Positions 1 to 12,800 are shown, counted from the first letter of the stretch. The stretch: 41,500 nucleotides of DNA from Glandiceps talaboti (GCF_964340395.1 NC_135567.1:14816306-14857805), one strand, 5' to 3'. Made by a program: numbers and translations. The notes: generated by a model from the sequence alone, not told the origin.

Positions 1-1185
1 GCGCCATTTTGCAGCAAACAGCAACACACTGTGTTCATAAAAATACATTTCCTGGTACATGCCAGTATATTAGCATAGACTTTTGAAGTTAAAAAATATC
101 TAATTGTGTCTACAACAACAAAGACTGTCCATGAAAGCATTTGGCTAATTGAGAACAAAAATTGCAAATGCCTCAAAGGTATGAACGATTGCTAACTAAC
201 CACAGTTTAATCCATATTACAGCATTTTGATGTCAATGGTGAAATATGAACTATTCCATTTTAGTCACCATATAGTTCCCGTTTTGTCTCTGTTGCTTGT
301 TCTTCAAATTGTATAATTATTTTGATGTTTGTGCACTGCAATTTATAGAAATTCAAGCAAGAATATTTATGAAACTGTTGGTATATAATTCGATTTCTTG
401 TCACCATCCACCATTTTGTTGACAGAAAGTTACATCACGTAAAGAAAGTGAAATACATTTTTTTCTGTGTGCAATTATTTTCTCTTATATGCTGACGACA
501 ATTATTTTCCCACGTCTTTTAACAGATCTATTGTACATGGTCGTTTACACAACACTATACAATATTACATTTTCAGCTACATATTTGTTAAATTTTTTAC
601 TGTGTTTTGGTTTATTTTCTTTGAATTTCAGACTGCTTGCACAGTGAGTACTTTAAAAAATGTTCTACATTTTCGGTAGAGTTTATTGCCCCACATCTTG
701 TGATTTATGTGCATTTGTTTCTTCTTAAAAGGTTGGAGGTTATGGTATAGAAATACTGAACGTTCACCTATTATTTGGTTGTATGGTTTACGTTTGATCA
801 GTCGGTAGTTTTGATAGTGGTGATTGTAGTTTTAGTAGTCGTGATAGCAATAATATAGCTAGTGGTGGTGGTAATGGTAGTGGTTGTGATGGCAGTGGTT
901 GTGGTGGTTGTGGCTGTGGTGGTTGTGGAGGTTGTGGTGGTGGTTGTGGTGGTGGTAGTAGTAGTAATAGTAGTGGTGGCGTTGGTGGCGTTGGTGGTGG
1001 TGGTTCTGGTGGTGGTGGGTGGTGGTATTAGTATTGATATATACCTTTAATATGACCAGATATATATAAATGTTAGATGTATTTCTCCCCATCCTTTGTG
1101 ATTCGGAAAACAATCATATATATCAGATTATTGTGTTTAATAATTCCTATAATTTAAAACTGATGTAATTTTGTTCTCAATATAG
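1..1185. other. Upstream flank or intron of the VWD gene, no exon recognised
   Basis: AT-rich sequence with no recognisable coding exon. The first exon I can support downstream starts in phase 1, so at least one earlier exon (presumably with the signal peptide) must exist. I looked for an ATG plus hydrophobic stretch ending in a phase-1 donor here and found none. A donor-like GTGAGT near 643 is in the wrong phase or follows a stop. The missing exon probably lies left of the window. Confidence 0.5.
862..1026. repeat. GGT-rich imperfect microsatellite
   Basis: Degenerate run of GGT/TGG triplets with GTA and GCT interruptions, directly upstream of the first supported exon of the VWD gene. The long open frames across it, on both strands, are low-complexity artefacts. 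Confidence 0.9.
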
Positions 1186-1305
1186 ACACAAATGCTCAAT
1201 GTGCAAGGTTGTATCCAGGTCGTGGTCGATGTAGGCTCGGGCACTGTGAGAGAAGGGAAATTGAAAAGGACAACCTTTGCCCTGGTGTTTGCAAATGCTG
1301 CGTAG
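1186..1305 (+). CDS. Exon encoding a beta-defensin-like cysteine-rich module
   Basis: 120 bp, phase 1 in and phase 1 out, acceptor TATAG and donor G|GTAAAT. It encodes 39 residues with seven cysteines: C-x9-C-x4-C-x10-C-x3-C-x1-CC. The stretch GRCRLGHCERREI followed by a terminal CKCCV resembles the beta-defensin or big-defensin C-terminal pattern (basic, G-x-C before the second Cys, a conserved Glu after the third, terminal CC). The seventh cysteine is extra. The family match is by eye only. The alternative is an unrelated Cys-rich insert common in invertebrate VWD proteins. Confidence 0.6.
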   Translation, partial: TQMLNVQGCIQVVVDVGSGTVREGKLKRTTFALVFANAA

Positions 1306-3534
1306 GTAAATATGATTTGCATAATTTATATAATTAGATGTTTATTGCATTGCAAGGCATCCGGTCCATTAGACTGTCAACAGTCGTCTTGACGTTTTTG
1401 TAATTTATCTTTAATGTCATTGACTCGCAGACTCGCTCTCGACTTGCATATATCTACATATATTTACATATATTTACATACATTTATAGAGAAGCAACTC
1501 ATGCCATAGATTACTGATAGCAAAAAGAAGAAATATCTACAATGATTCGAATTATGTATTTTGTCACGGTGAAATGACTTGAAAAACCATAACTTGAGTT
1601 TAAAGTGGTCACATGTATTAGGATGATTTCCGACTTGAAAAATCAAGGTGGAGCAACATATACCAAGTCTGTGTTTGTAAATCAATACATGGCAAAAAGC
1701 TAACACATGCGTAAAAGTTTTTTGTTGTACATACAATACCACACATTTTACAAATTTATAATCTTTTGGAATTTATTGAGTTACAAACTAGGACTTGGTA
1801 TATGTTGTTTTACATCGATTTTTACAAGTAGGAAGCCATGGCAAAATTTCTATAAATTAAAAATCCAAAATAAATACCCAATCCTCATCTATATGGCAAC
1901 TTTATAATCCATGAAATTATATTTGAAAAGTAGTCATTCAAGAAGACAGATCAGTAATTGACCAATTATTATGTTTCCTTATTTGTACAATGCCACAGAA
2001 TAATGACTTTGAAAGTATTGGAACATTTGCTGGATTGGACCTAGAGATGTATGTTCAAAACTAAGAAATATCTTTTCTTTTGTTTTTCTAATAATTACAG
2101 CTAGACTTGTAGGCAATGGAGGTACGTTATACATTTTCTACTTTCGGACTATCCAAAATACTCTAGTTATATCCAGTTACTCGATGGAGGGAGGGAGGGA
2201 GGGCAGGAGTGCTGGAAGGATGAGTGGGAATCCCTACCGTATCCTTGTAAGTGTATTCGTTCATACAATGTACACCCACATTGACATACTAACGTCTTGC
2301 TTACGTACATACTAATACCTTATATTGTTATGCTATAAACACAGGTGGTGGCAATGGAAATGCTCACGCCGATCCATGGTATACTACTTTTGATGGGCAT
2401 AAATACAACTTCATGGGTGAAGGTTACTGTTCCTACACTTTGTTCCAATCATGTACATCTGTACCCGAGTACTCTGTTTCGGTGAATCTGATACCTGGTA
2501 AAAACGATAAGAGAGAACCAGCAACATTTTTAGCCGGAACTACTGTTCAATACCAAGGCCACCAAATTGAATTTTACTACCAAACTATAAAGGTAAACTT
2601 ATTCGTTTTTAATGTATATACACTCATTATACAGCGCCCTCATGTTGGCTCTGAATAGGTATTTCCAAAATTTGTCATGGTGGCGCTCTACTTCCTGTCT
2701 GTGTGTACCTTGGGGGTATACATGGTATATGTTACTTGGTTAATCACATCGTAGTACTGCTTGTTTCGATGTCTGAACAATACGAAAAACATCCCTTTTA
2801 CACTACTACAGAATACCAAGGAACAAAGCTCTTAAGAAACTGTACTATGAGGTGATGATACCCCCAATTTGAGCGAGGGCGTTGTATTCTCAATTTTCTG
2901 TTTGCAGTCTAAAATGGCCTATTCCAGACATCATAGCCAAGTCATTTTCAAAAAACCTTCGGGAGTATTCTGGATATTTATGGACATTTTTATTTTTAAT
3001 ATTTGCTTCATTATTGTCGTAGGAGAAACACTGAAAGGAATTATATATTAACATAATTATATTAACATTGTATTCTATTGGATGCTTCACCAGATGTACA
3101 TTCATGATCAAGTGATTAATACATTTATTATTCACAGGTGGACGGAAGCAGGATATTTATATCTAAACTTCCTTTCAATGTCACGTCCGACTGTACAATT
3201 TCTGTTCGACAAGGTGGGCATTATGAGGTCAAGGTCAAATCCAGGTTTACAATTGTCTGGAATCTTGTTGGTGGGATATCTTCTGAACTTGATGAATCTC
3301 AACACGGCAAGGTCTGTGGGTTGCTTGGCAACGCTGATGGCGACGAGGATAATGACTTACAGTTACTTCCTCATATTACTCATGTTGCCATTGGCAATAC
3401 ATCAATTCATGACAACATTGATGTGTTTGGTGAAAGCTGGTTGGTACCAGGAAGGTAAATACATATTTTGTTTTGTTTTTTAAATTATATCGCTGTAAAC
3501 CCTCAAAACAGTACTATCATAACTTCACTTCAAA

Positions 3535-3619
<85 letters not shown>

Positions 3620-3630
3620 GACAGAGAGAC

Positions 3631-3665
<35 letters not shown>

Positions 3666-3990
3666 GACAGACAGAGACAGACAGACAGACAGACTGACTG
3701 ACTGACTGACTGACTGAGTGACTGACTCAGAAACAGAGAGACAAAGAGAGAGACAGAGACAGACAGACAGACAGAGACTACCAAATAGAGGAGGCTGGTG
3801 TTTGAAAGTAGATGGGTGTTTTCAATCAATAAACCAATTGCTTTTTATGATGCGAAAGAATAATAATAATCCCATATATTTTATTCATAAAAACGCATAA
3901 AATAACTGACTACAGACTTATTCTTTTACCAATTGATAATAACACTTTACTTAGTCTATGCCTTTTTACTTTTATTTCAGTTGTAAATGA
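1186..3990 (+). CDS. Secreted protein: defensin-like Cys-rich domain plus VWD domain (3' part of gene)
   Basis: Five exons: 1186-1305, 2101-2121, 2345-2592, 3138-3454 and 3981-3990 (TGA stop). Junction phases are 1, 1, 0 and 2, and each donor is GT and each acceptor AG. They encode about 237 residues. Exon 1 is a Cys-rich module (separate entry), the second exon is a six-codon Gly-containing linker, and the third and fourth make a von Willebrand type D domain. That domain begins DPWYTTFDGHKYNF and contains the CGLLGNADGDEDND loop and the closing FGESW. The last exon adds only Ser-Cys-Lys, the Cys sitting where VWD domains normally end. VWD domains are extracellular, calcium-binding, disulfide-rich modules of mucins, zonadhesins and clotting proteins. 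The usual CGLC motif is CGLL here, so one cysteine is lost. The 5' end is missing. The final micro-exon is the least certain part. Confidence 0.75.
3538..3776. repeat. (GA)n / (GACA)n / (GACT)n compound microsatellite
   Basis: About 70 bp of pure GA repeat running into GACA and GACT tetranucleotide repeats, inside the last intron of the VWD gene (3455-3980). Confidence 0.95.
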
Positions 3991-4179
3991 TTTATTGGTA
4001 CCACACTGTGACACCTATGATCTACGCATTGCTGAAAACTCAGTAAAATATTGCCATTTTTGGTGGTGGTTCGTCGTCATGGTGATGGTCATGTCAAACA
4101 GCATATGTTGAGTTTTGACAGTATTTTGTAGAATTCTAGATTTGCTTGATATGTATACAAATATATTGATTGCAATGAA

Positions 4180-4185
4180 AATAAA
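4180..4185 (+). terminator. Polyadenylation signal AATAAA
   Basis: Canonical AATAAA 190 bp after the TGA at 3990, followed by TG-rich sequence. It fits a 3' UTR end for the VWD gene and supports the gene stopping at the micro-exon. Confidence 0.5.
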
Positions 4186-4666
4186 AGAATGAAATGATCA
4201 TAGTTTGTATTTTCGTCACTTGTTGAGTACAAAAGCGGATTGAATGTATGCACCTCAGTGGGTTCTTTCTTGGTCTTCTAAATAGTGATTGGTATTTTCA
4301 GCATCTCCAATCACTGAAAGCAACATATATTTTACTGAGAGGAATGCATAAAAGAAAACACGGCATGTCGGAAGAAATTGGTCAAAAATGTGAAAGATAG
4401 GGAGTTGGGTCTATTGCATATTATGGGATAGAACAGGCCCAGACCCCCTATCATAAATGTGTTGAAACTTCAACAAATAAATGACACCGATTTTGAAGCC
4501 AAAATCGTGAATCAGTAATGTTAAAACTAGAGTAGCAATGTTTACAAAGATAAAGAAATGTTATAATCTGTATCGTACATGAGCACAATCGTCTTATATA
4601 TCATATTCTAACTATCAGAAAATTAAACAGTGTACGTCTTGTAGTTTGACCGCTAGAGGCGCTGTT

Positions 4667-4668
<2 letters not shown>

Positions 4669-4762
<94 letters not shown>

Positions 4763-4889
4763 GACAGACAGACAGACAGACAGACAGACTGACTGACTGA
4801 CTGACTGACTGACTGACTGACTGACTGACAGACAGACAGACAGACAGAAACTTTCAGGGAGACAGACAGACAGATAGACAGACAGACAA
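4669..4889. repeat. Second (GA)n / (GACA)n / (GACT)n compound microsatellite
   Basis: Same GA, then GACA, then GACT progression as the intronic microsatellite at 3538, between the two convergent genes. The shared internal order suggests a common origin or the same expansion pathway. Confidence 0.95.
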
Positions 4890-5279
4890 AATATAAATAC
4901 ACGGGTGTTTATGGTGTCAGATTGACGTTACCTGTATTCGAAATTCTGAACACAATTTGGTATAAACTGCCAAAAATTAACTTTCGAGTTTGGCATATTT
5001 AATCATGAAGATTTTCAAACTATACTTCCAGGTCTCACATAGATAAAAATTATCCATAATTAATTAAATGCAAATACGGTATATGTAATTTTAGTGATAG
5101 TACTGGTCCATACATTACATCATGATTTCGAATATAACTCAATTACAGTTTTAATCAACACGAGTAATTTATGTTAATTTATGTAGAGTCGTTGTGATAG
5201 AGTATTTATAGTCTTGCAAAAGGTCAAGTTTGTTGGTGTATTCAAGGTTAAGCTAGACTCCCATTTGAGTGCCATTCCG

Positions 5280-5386
5280 TTACGGTATAGAGACATCGCA
5301 TTCGATCCACTTCCCATAATAGAAACCTGTGCCTTCTCCAATATTTCTCATTTCCAGGGTTTGTCCCCAGGAATATCGAGCAAACC
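5280..5386 (-). CDS. Last exon of the 491-residue protein
   Basis: 107 bp, phase 1 acceptor (ATTCTGTAG), 34 codons then TAA. It ends GTGFYYGKWIECDVSIP. It is too short to stand alone as a gene, but it matches the phase left by exon 5 exactly and closes the module with an aromatic-rich strand and a final Cys. Confidence 0.7.
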
Positions 5387-8300
5387 CTACAGAATATACA
5401 AATGAGAAGTCACATAGGTCAATGTAATACAAGACTGGATTAAGTTTCACGACGGGTAAAAGGGCAAACTGACTATCATACGTGTATGTGTTTCATTATC
5501 TACTAACACTGAGCAAGATCAAAAGTAACGTCTACATGTATTATAACCGTGTTTGTATGTGTGTGTACAAAAATTAATAAAACATATATCACTATTATAG
5601 ACTTATCGAACATCAACAATGCAATGCCATACTATTAGTAAAGACCGATACTATACTCACCGTAAACTGAAGGTGCATTCAAAAAATCGTTATCAATCGA
5701 TGTAGCTGGATCAGTTCCACCAACGAATTCGCAATGATCTTGACCGTGGCCACCACCATCGCCGATGTTAAGAAATTCACCAGTTAAACTATTACTAAGG
5801 AAAATCTTATATCTTGTAGGCGAACACAGAACTACTCCAACATATTTCCCCTTTTCATAAGGGGTCTGTTTTACATATTGGTCACCATAGCAATCGATGT
5901 AGCTGGAATCATATTGGAAAGTCATGGGTGTCCAGCGTGTTTCTGATACTGAAAAAAAATCGTTTTAAAGGATAAGAAAACGTTCTATTGGTGTGCTCTT
6001 CTAGATAACAATTTGCAATGTAATGAAATCCACATGACCAGCATGAAAGGAATAGAAATTTAAAAACTATGATTTTCAAGATAAACTCAATTGATAAGAC
6101 CCCTGTTTATAAACAATTACACTCGTTGGAAAGTTCAATTCAAACAAACAACGCCGAGCATGGAATCTGATAACAGGAAGTCATAAAATACAAGACGCCA
6201 ATATCTAGACTGACTGTTACTAAGCACACTATTTTTATAGACAATGTTGCAATACAATGAACTGAACCTTAGACTGAGATTAAACACAAGAAATATAGTT
6301 AAGACCCCCTGTTGTCAGATACCACACTTGGTGTTGATTGATTGTTTGAAGTGAGTGTAATTGTTTATAAACAGGGGTCTTGTTTATCTTGAAAATCACA
6401 GGTGTGTCCAGTCCTTTCACTCTGGTCAAGTGAATTTCATTGTAATAATCATATCATCTTTTTTGTATGTATTTGTAGTGCATTGTAGACATTGCTTCAC
6501 TTTGTTCAAGTGAACTCCAAGCTTTTGCATGAGGTAATATGACAGCAATTTTAAACACTGAAGTGTGTTACATTTTAGTACTTATGAATATTCAGTGTTC
6601 AATCATTGATTACATTATTTCTGCTGACATCCATGATGGAATAGCACATAGCAAAGATATCATATAAAGGCACAAGATCAACTTGATATTTCTCTGAAAT
6701 CGCAAGTTGATGATTTTTGAAATAAATGTTAAAACTAAATCAAAAGTTATTCATTTTGGAATGTAACATGGAAAAAATAACAGATTGAAGATTTCATTGA
6801 AAACAAGGTGGTGAACCAATTTCTTATTTCAAAAGGACCAGGAACAGGTATTAATATGGTTTTGAACTTGAAGTTTTGTACATTTGTAACATTTAGCAAG
6901 TTTTCATTTCACTTGTTTCGGGAAATTATCTATTGGCCATCTTCTATGTCAGGGTTCTGCCAAGCTTGAGGTCGCAAATTAAATTCATGCGAATTTGCAT
7001 ATTTAATATTCATGAATAAATCAATGGTAAAATATGCAGACATTGAATTTCATTGTCTCAACTGCACTAGCTGTAACTAGTATATTATTTATTTATTCAG
7101 TCAGACAGACAACCAACAATAAATTCACGGAAAATGTATTTTGTCTATTCTTACATAATATAGAAGGTATGCTAGTAATGTGCTGAAATCGTGATTCACA
7201 GGGGCATATGATATTTGGGTGCGGACCAAAAAATCTAATTGATTGGATATGTGTTCTGGTACCCACATACTTTTACCCACAGGTGATTCAATGTTGTGCA
7301 GGGTGGATGATATTGCGATTAGGTCGTTATAATCTAACAATCTTTCAAGAACAAAAATGTTCCAGTAGAAGTTAGAGCAGTTTTTAAAGGAGTCACGATG
7401 GTTGAAAAGTTAGAGCTGCCGTCTGGTAATTTGCATGTTGCAGGCTTGAGCCTAGCCACTGCCATTTGTACCTGAGAAGCTAAAACTCTTGATCAATAGT
7501 TTAACCATAACTGTGATTCCTACCAGTACTATAATTGGGGACCTGGTTGCAATGTGAATGCTTTAATTTTATGGACTTACAGATGCTACAATTGAGTATG
7601 TGCTTCCCAGGGAAATCAAACATTATAAAGAGCCTTTGTGCCGTATAAGGTTCGTACTAGGGGTAATAATCACAGCACAGCACTATGGCCACTACATCCA
7701 TCGTTGAGGGCGCTTTACTAATGACTACTATTATTATTTGACACTTTTTAATGCATTTGTTATACAACGTATTTAACTTACCGTAATTTGACAGTAAGGT
7801 TAGTTCCCATTTGTCAGCTCTGTAAGTACCAGTGAATGACGTCACAGTACCATACTCTGTCTGGAGATATTTAAGAATATCTACTGTATCACAGCCCCCA
7901 AGATCACTACCATAACCACAATAAAGGCCAGTGACCCCTCTAGTGACCCCTGCCACTTGACCACCATGATCAGTTACGTCACTTTCATCAACATAATAGG
8001 ATATCTGAAATGAAGTAGAAAGAAACAAATGATTCAACCCAAAACTAAATAAAAATTACAATGCAATTCTGAGTAACAGCCGAATTGGTAATACTCACTC
8101 ATGTAAATAAGTCACGTCTTCTGCGAGGGCAATCGTATTCACAAAATATCAATCATAATAATCAAATTTATAACACATATTAATATTATCATAGCTTGGA
8201 TAAAATTCTAAGCTATCCCTCACAATATATTCGCTACTATGTAAATATATTTAATTATGCAAATTGGTTATGTAATATGCATGTCATACCCTTCATATCT

Positions 8301-9849
8301 GCAATATGTATCAGTTGCAATACTGTAAATAAAGCCATCGTTTTAATGTCGTTCAAAGCAACGATGGAAGGTAAAGGCTATCATTTCCTAATATCTTTAA
8401 TTATGCAGATTAGTTCTGTAATATGCAAGTCATGCACTTCATATCTGCAATACGTCACAGTCACAATACCATAAAATATATCCCATCATTTTAATGATAT
8501 TATAAGCGAAAATGATTAAAGGGGCTAACTTATAAATACATTAATTGTGCAAATTAGTAACACAATAAACAAGCCATGCTATTCATAACTTATAAATAAT
8601 AATGCCAATTAATATATGCAATTCTTATAGGGATGAAGTGTATTAAGTTTCATTAGCTACCATTTTGAGCTACAGTTCGTTTCAAGTTACCGTGCAGCAG
8701 GTCTGTTTGATAGAATCAAGTAATAGCCAATACGAAACTGTACATTGTACACTAAGATAACAAGACCGCACTTTCTTGCTACACTTTGTCTAAATGAAAT
8801 AAACCCTTTAAACATAATGCAACTGAACGCAGACACATGGGCGCCGATATTTTGACGTCTGCATGGTGGTACACCAGTTCATTTCATTTCGACAAATGTC
8901 GCATAAAACTTTATACATTCAATCTTGGTATCTTAAAGGGAAACACCACTCTCGGAAAGAGATACATTTTCATAATCTCCGGGTTCTGGAGAGTAATTTC
9001 ATAATTTTACATCGCCTACAATTACTTGTGATTTCAGAGCAACATCAAGTTCATGTTGTGCCTTTATAGGGTATCTTTACTATGGGATATTGCATCATGG
9101 GAGTAGGCAGAAATAATGTATTCAATGGTTGAACACTGAATATTCATAGGAACAATAGTGTTACACACGTCAATGTAAGACTGATGTCATTGTTAATGAC
9201 GTAAAATCATGAAATTACTCTCCAGAAGCCATATTATATGAAAATTTCTCTGTTTCCTGGAGTCGCATTCTCCCATAAAAGTGTAGCATGTGCAGTTTCT
9301 TATTGGTTTGTATGGTTGTATCAAACAGAGCCACTGTCTGGTAACTTGGGACGGACTGGATCATCTCCCTAACTAGAAGTACAACTTACCAATATAGCTT
9401 GTGTTACCATGACAGTGGAGTCGTCAAAGTTAAGAATCCAATTGACAGGTTCATAGGATGCAAGAACTAGTATGATAGGTGTATCACTAGAACTGCCATG
9501 GATGTTAACAGTGGTGTTACCAGTGTTGTGTATTTGAAAGCCAGTGTGACCATTACCCTCGTAATTGGAGAGTACGTGTACTTCATAGTCAGAATTCTCT
9601 CCTGTACAACTGTACACAATTGTGAGGGCATCACTTTCAAATGACGCTAATGCCATTTTCCCGGGGGAGTTTTGTTGTATTTCACACCCAGCAACACGGG
9701 CTGTAAGGAGAATATGAGGTTGTAATACGTTTTACTGTTTATGACGTGACTGCTGATTTGAACAAATATGTATTTCTATTCACAAATTACAACACATCAG
9801 AAAATACGTCTGTATGTGTACGCACGCACGTACGTACGTACTTGTGTAT

Positions 9850-9894
<45 letters not shown>

Positions 9895-12800
9895 TATACA
9901 TACATACATACATACATACATACACACACACATACATACATACATACATACATACATACATACATACATACATACATACATACATACATACATACATACC
10001 TAACATCACGAGGTGTAATATGGATGTATACTAGTGTCCGAATAAGGCCAGATTATCCCTAAGTGTCTTACAGCACGTCACATTTCCATGCACGTATTCT
10101 ATCCACAGTGAAAGAAATCACCAGTAGAGGTCTGGTGCTACTGTAATAGTATATAGGGAAAATAGAAAACAACAAATGCCCATTGTATACAAACTGGAGT
10201 CACCATGGGTCACTTGTCAATACCACGTGACAGGATCAAAGCCAATCACGGAAGGCTGTATGAAAACGACGTGCTATGAATGGTGTTAGAGCATGTGAGG
10301 ATACTCACGTAAACAGGTACATATTGAATAGTCTTCTCCATTACATTCACAAATACCATTGGTACAAACTTGTAGGAATGGACTGCGTGAGTATGAACAA
10401 TAACCGTTGGTAGAACAGGTTATCGCCCCCCTCACATCTAAACACGTCGTTGATGATGGAGCCGTTATGCCTAGTTAAAATTAAGTGACACAAACGGAGT
10501 TTATAAGAATTTTGGGGTTCAATTGTTTTCTGCTAAAAATAAAGGGGCACAAGGTGAGTTTATAAGAATTTTGGGGCGCAATTTTTTTCTGCATACCTAG
10601 TTAAAATTAATGGCGCACAAACTGAGTTTATAAGAATTTGGGGGTTCAATTATTTTCTGCTAAAAATAAACGGGCACAAACTGAGTTTATAAGAATTTGG
10701 GGGTTCAATTATTTTCTGCTAAAATTAAAGGGGCACAAGGTGAGTTTATAAGAATTTTGGGGCGCAATTTTTTTCTGCATACCTAGTTAAAATTAATGGC
10801 GCACAAACTGAGTTTATAATAATTTTAAGGTGCAATTATTTACTGCTAAAATTAAAGGGGCACAAGATGAGTTTATTAGAATTTTGGGGTTCAATTATTT
10901 TCTGCTAAAATTAAAGGGGCACAAGGTGAGTTTATAAGAATTTTGGGGCGCAATTTTTTTCTACATACCTAGTTAAATTTAATGGCGCACAAACTGAGTT
11001 TCTAAAAATTCTAAGGTGCAATTATTTTCTGCATACTACAAGGTACTGAGAGTATTGTACTTACTTATGTATACTTTACCATCAGATGACTTACTGAATT
11101 CAAACCTGTACCTATGACGTCATAACATATAAATAATACAATGACGTAATGATGATACATTGAAAAATGTATAGAAATCACTACTATGCAATCAGCAATT
11201 CTAGTAATACTTGAAGACAAATCATAATTTATGCATCAACATTAGTATCATAACGTAATGGTAAATCAAACTTTCTTGTAAGTATTTTAACGTAAGGCCT
11301 AATAAACACAGTTTGGTTCTGGCTACCTGACCCCAAAAAATAAAAATAAAAATACATCTACCCCACCTATTCTATTATCTAAATTGAGCGTAATCGGAAC
11401 CACACAATTCAACTTTCTTTGTTTGGCCTAATCTAAAATCTTATAAATTCGGCTTGACCATATTAATATATCATTTGACCATATCAATATATCATTTGAC
11501 CATATCAATATATCATTTGACCATATTAATGTATCATTTGACCATATCAGTATATCATTTAACCATATTAATGTATCATTTGACCATATTAATACATCAT
11601 TTGACCATATCAATACATCATTTGACCATATCAATACATCATTTGACCATATTAATACATCATTTGACCATATTGATATATTATTTGACCATATTAATAT
11701 ATCATTTGACCATATCAATATATCATTTGACCATATCAATATGTATCATTTGACGAGATGACTTTTGGCCTCGATTTCGCACCCTAATTCATGTTACTGA
11801 ATCAAATCAGCATCACCCTTCTTATGGGCAATGATCCAATGTCTCACAAGCTCAGTAAGCGAACTTCGTTCATTTAGGACAAAATCCCCAACTCTCCCCC
11901 CCTCCCCTTAACGAACGTTCACACACACACACACGACATCGACACGTTTATATATGCTGCAAGCCAAGATGAAAATTGTTGTGGTCAATGCAATGTAAAA
12001 ACGTGATGGTAAATACATCAAAATACGACCGGTAACCCAGCATTTTATTTCACATCAGAAGTACATATAATCAACTCAACATCTCAGTAGGAAATCAATC
12101 AATCAATCAAATGCAGAACCTGGTATCATTAAGGTATGAAAGTTTTCTAAATTTGGTTAGAAGTGTGGAAATGAAGTTCAGCAATGCTCTGACGACAGAC
12201 CCCCCTCCTAAACTACCGACCAAAGAAGTTCGGTTCTTGAGCTTGTGTGACATTGCGCGATCGTCCCTTAGTGTGAAACGTCCAGTCGTTCGCGCGCTTA
12301 TATTATATAACCACTCGCTAACCTGAGGGTATGAGAGAAGTGGAAATAAGGCCTAGATCTTTCTGACTACTTCCCTCTACATTATTATCCAAATTCTACT
12401 GGCTCTCACTATCAAGATCAAAATGCGCCTAATCACAGTCAACCTTATTGGGTTCAGTGGCGATGCCGTAAAGAGGCGTGTAGTATTACGAAGATGATCG
12501 GCTTTAGCCCAGTCTGAGATTATTGTATTCATGTATTGAGTCCACACTGCCACCCCCTGTGGGTGACTGGACACTACCCTGGGTCAACATACTATATATG
12601 TGACTTTTTCTTTGTTATCACGTAGACGAACGGTCAACATGTAATGAACAGCGAATATAATGGGTTGAACAACAAACAATTTCGATGAATTCTGTTTGAC
12701 CTCGAAATGTTGACGACACAACAAAAGAAGCAAACGGGAGTGTAGGTGTAATCATTGAAAGGTAATATGTGAACAATTGGCTCTACTTGTCAACTACGAA

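Larger units (their letters stand above)
3991..5279. other. Intergenic region between convergent genes
   Basis: Holds the 3' UTR of the VWD gene, the AATAAA at 4180 and the compound microsatellite at 4669. A minus-strand ATTAAA near 5000 could be the poly(A) signal of the 491-residue gene. No other gene seen. Confidence 0.5.

Noticed and set aside
467-679. A 70-codon plus-strand hydrophobic frame, considered as the signal-peptide exon of the VWD gene
   Set aside because: It starts at GTG, and the only good donor (CACA|GTGAGT) does not leave the phase 1 required at 1186.
859-1113. His/Val-rich frames over the GGT repeat
   Set aside because: Trinucleotide repeat artefact on both strands.
7383-7456. 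A functional tRNA gene
   Set aside because: The A- and B-box-like segments are present, but acceptor and anticodon stems do not form. Reported as SINE-like instead.
9746-10062. Repetitive Thr/His and Tyr/Val/Cys/Met frames
   Set aside because: Products of the CA/CATA microsatellite in six frames.
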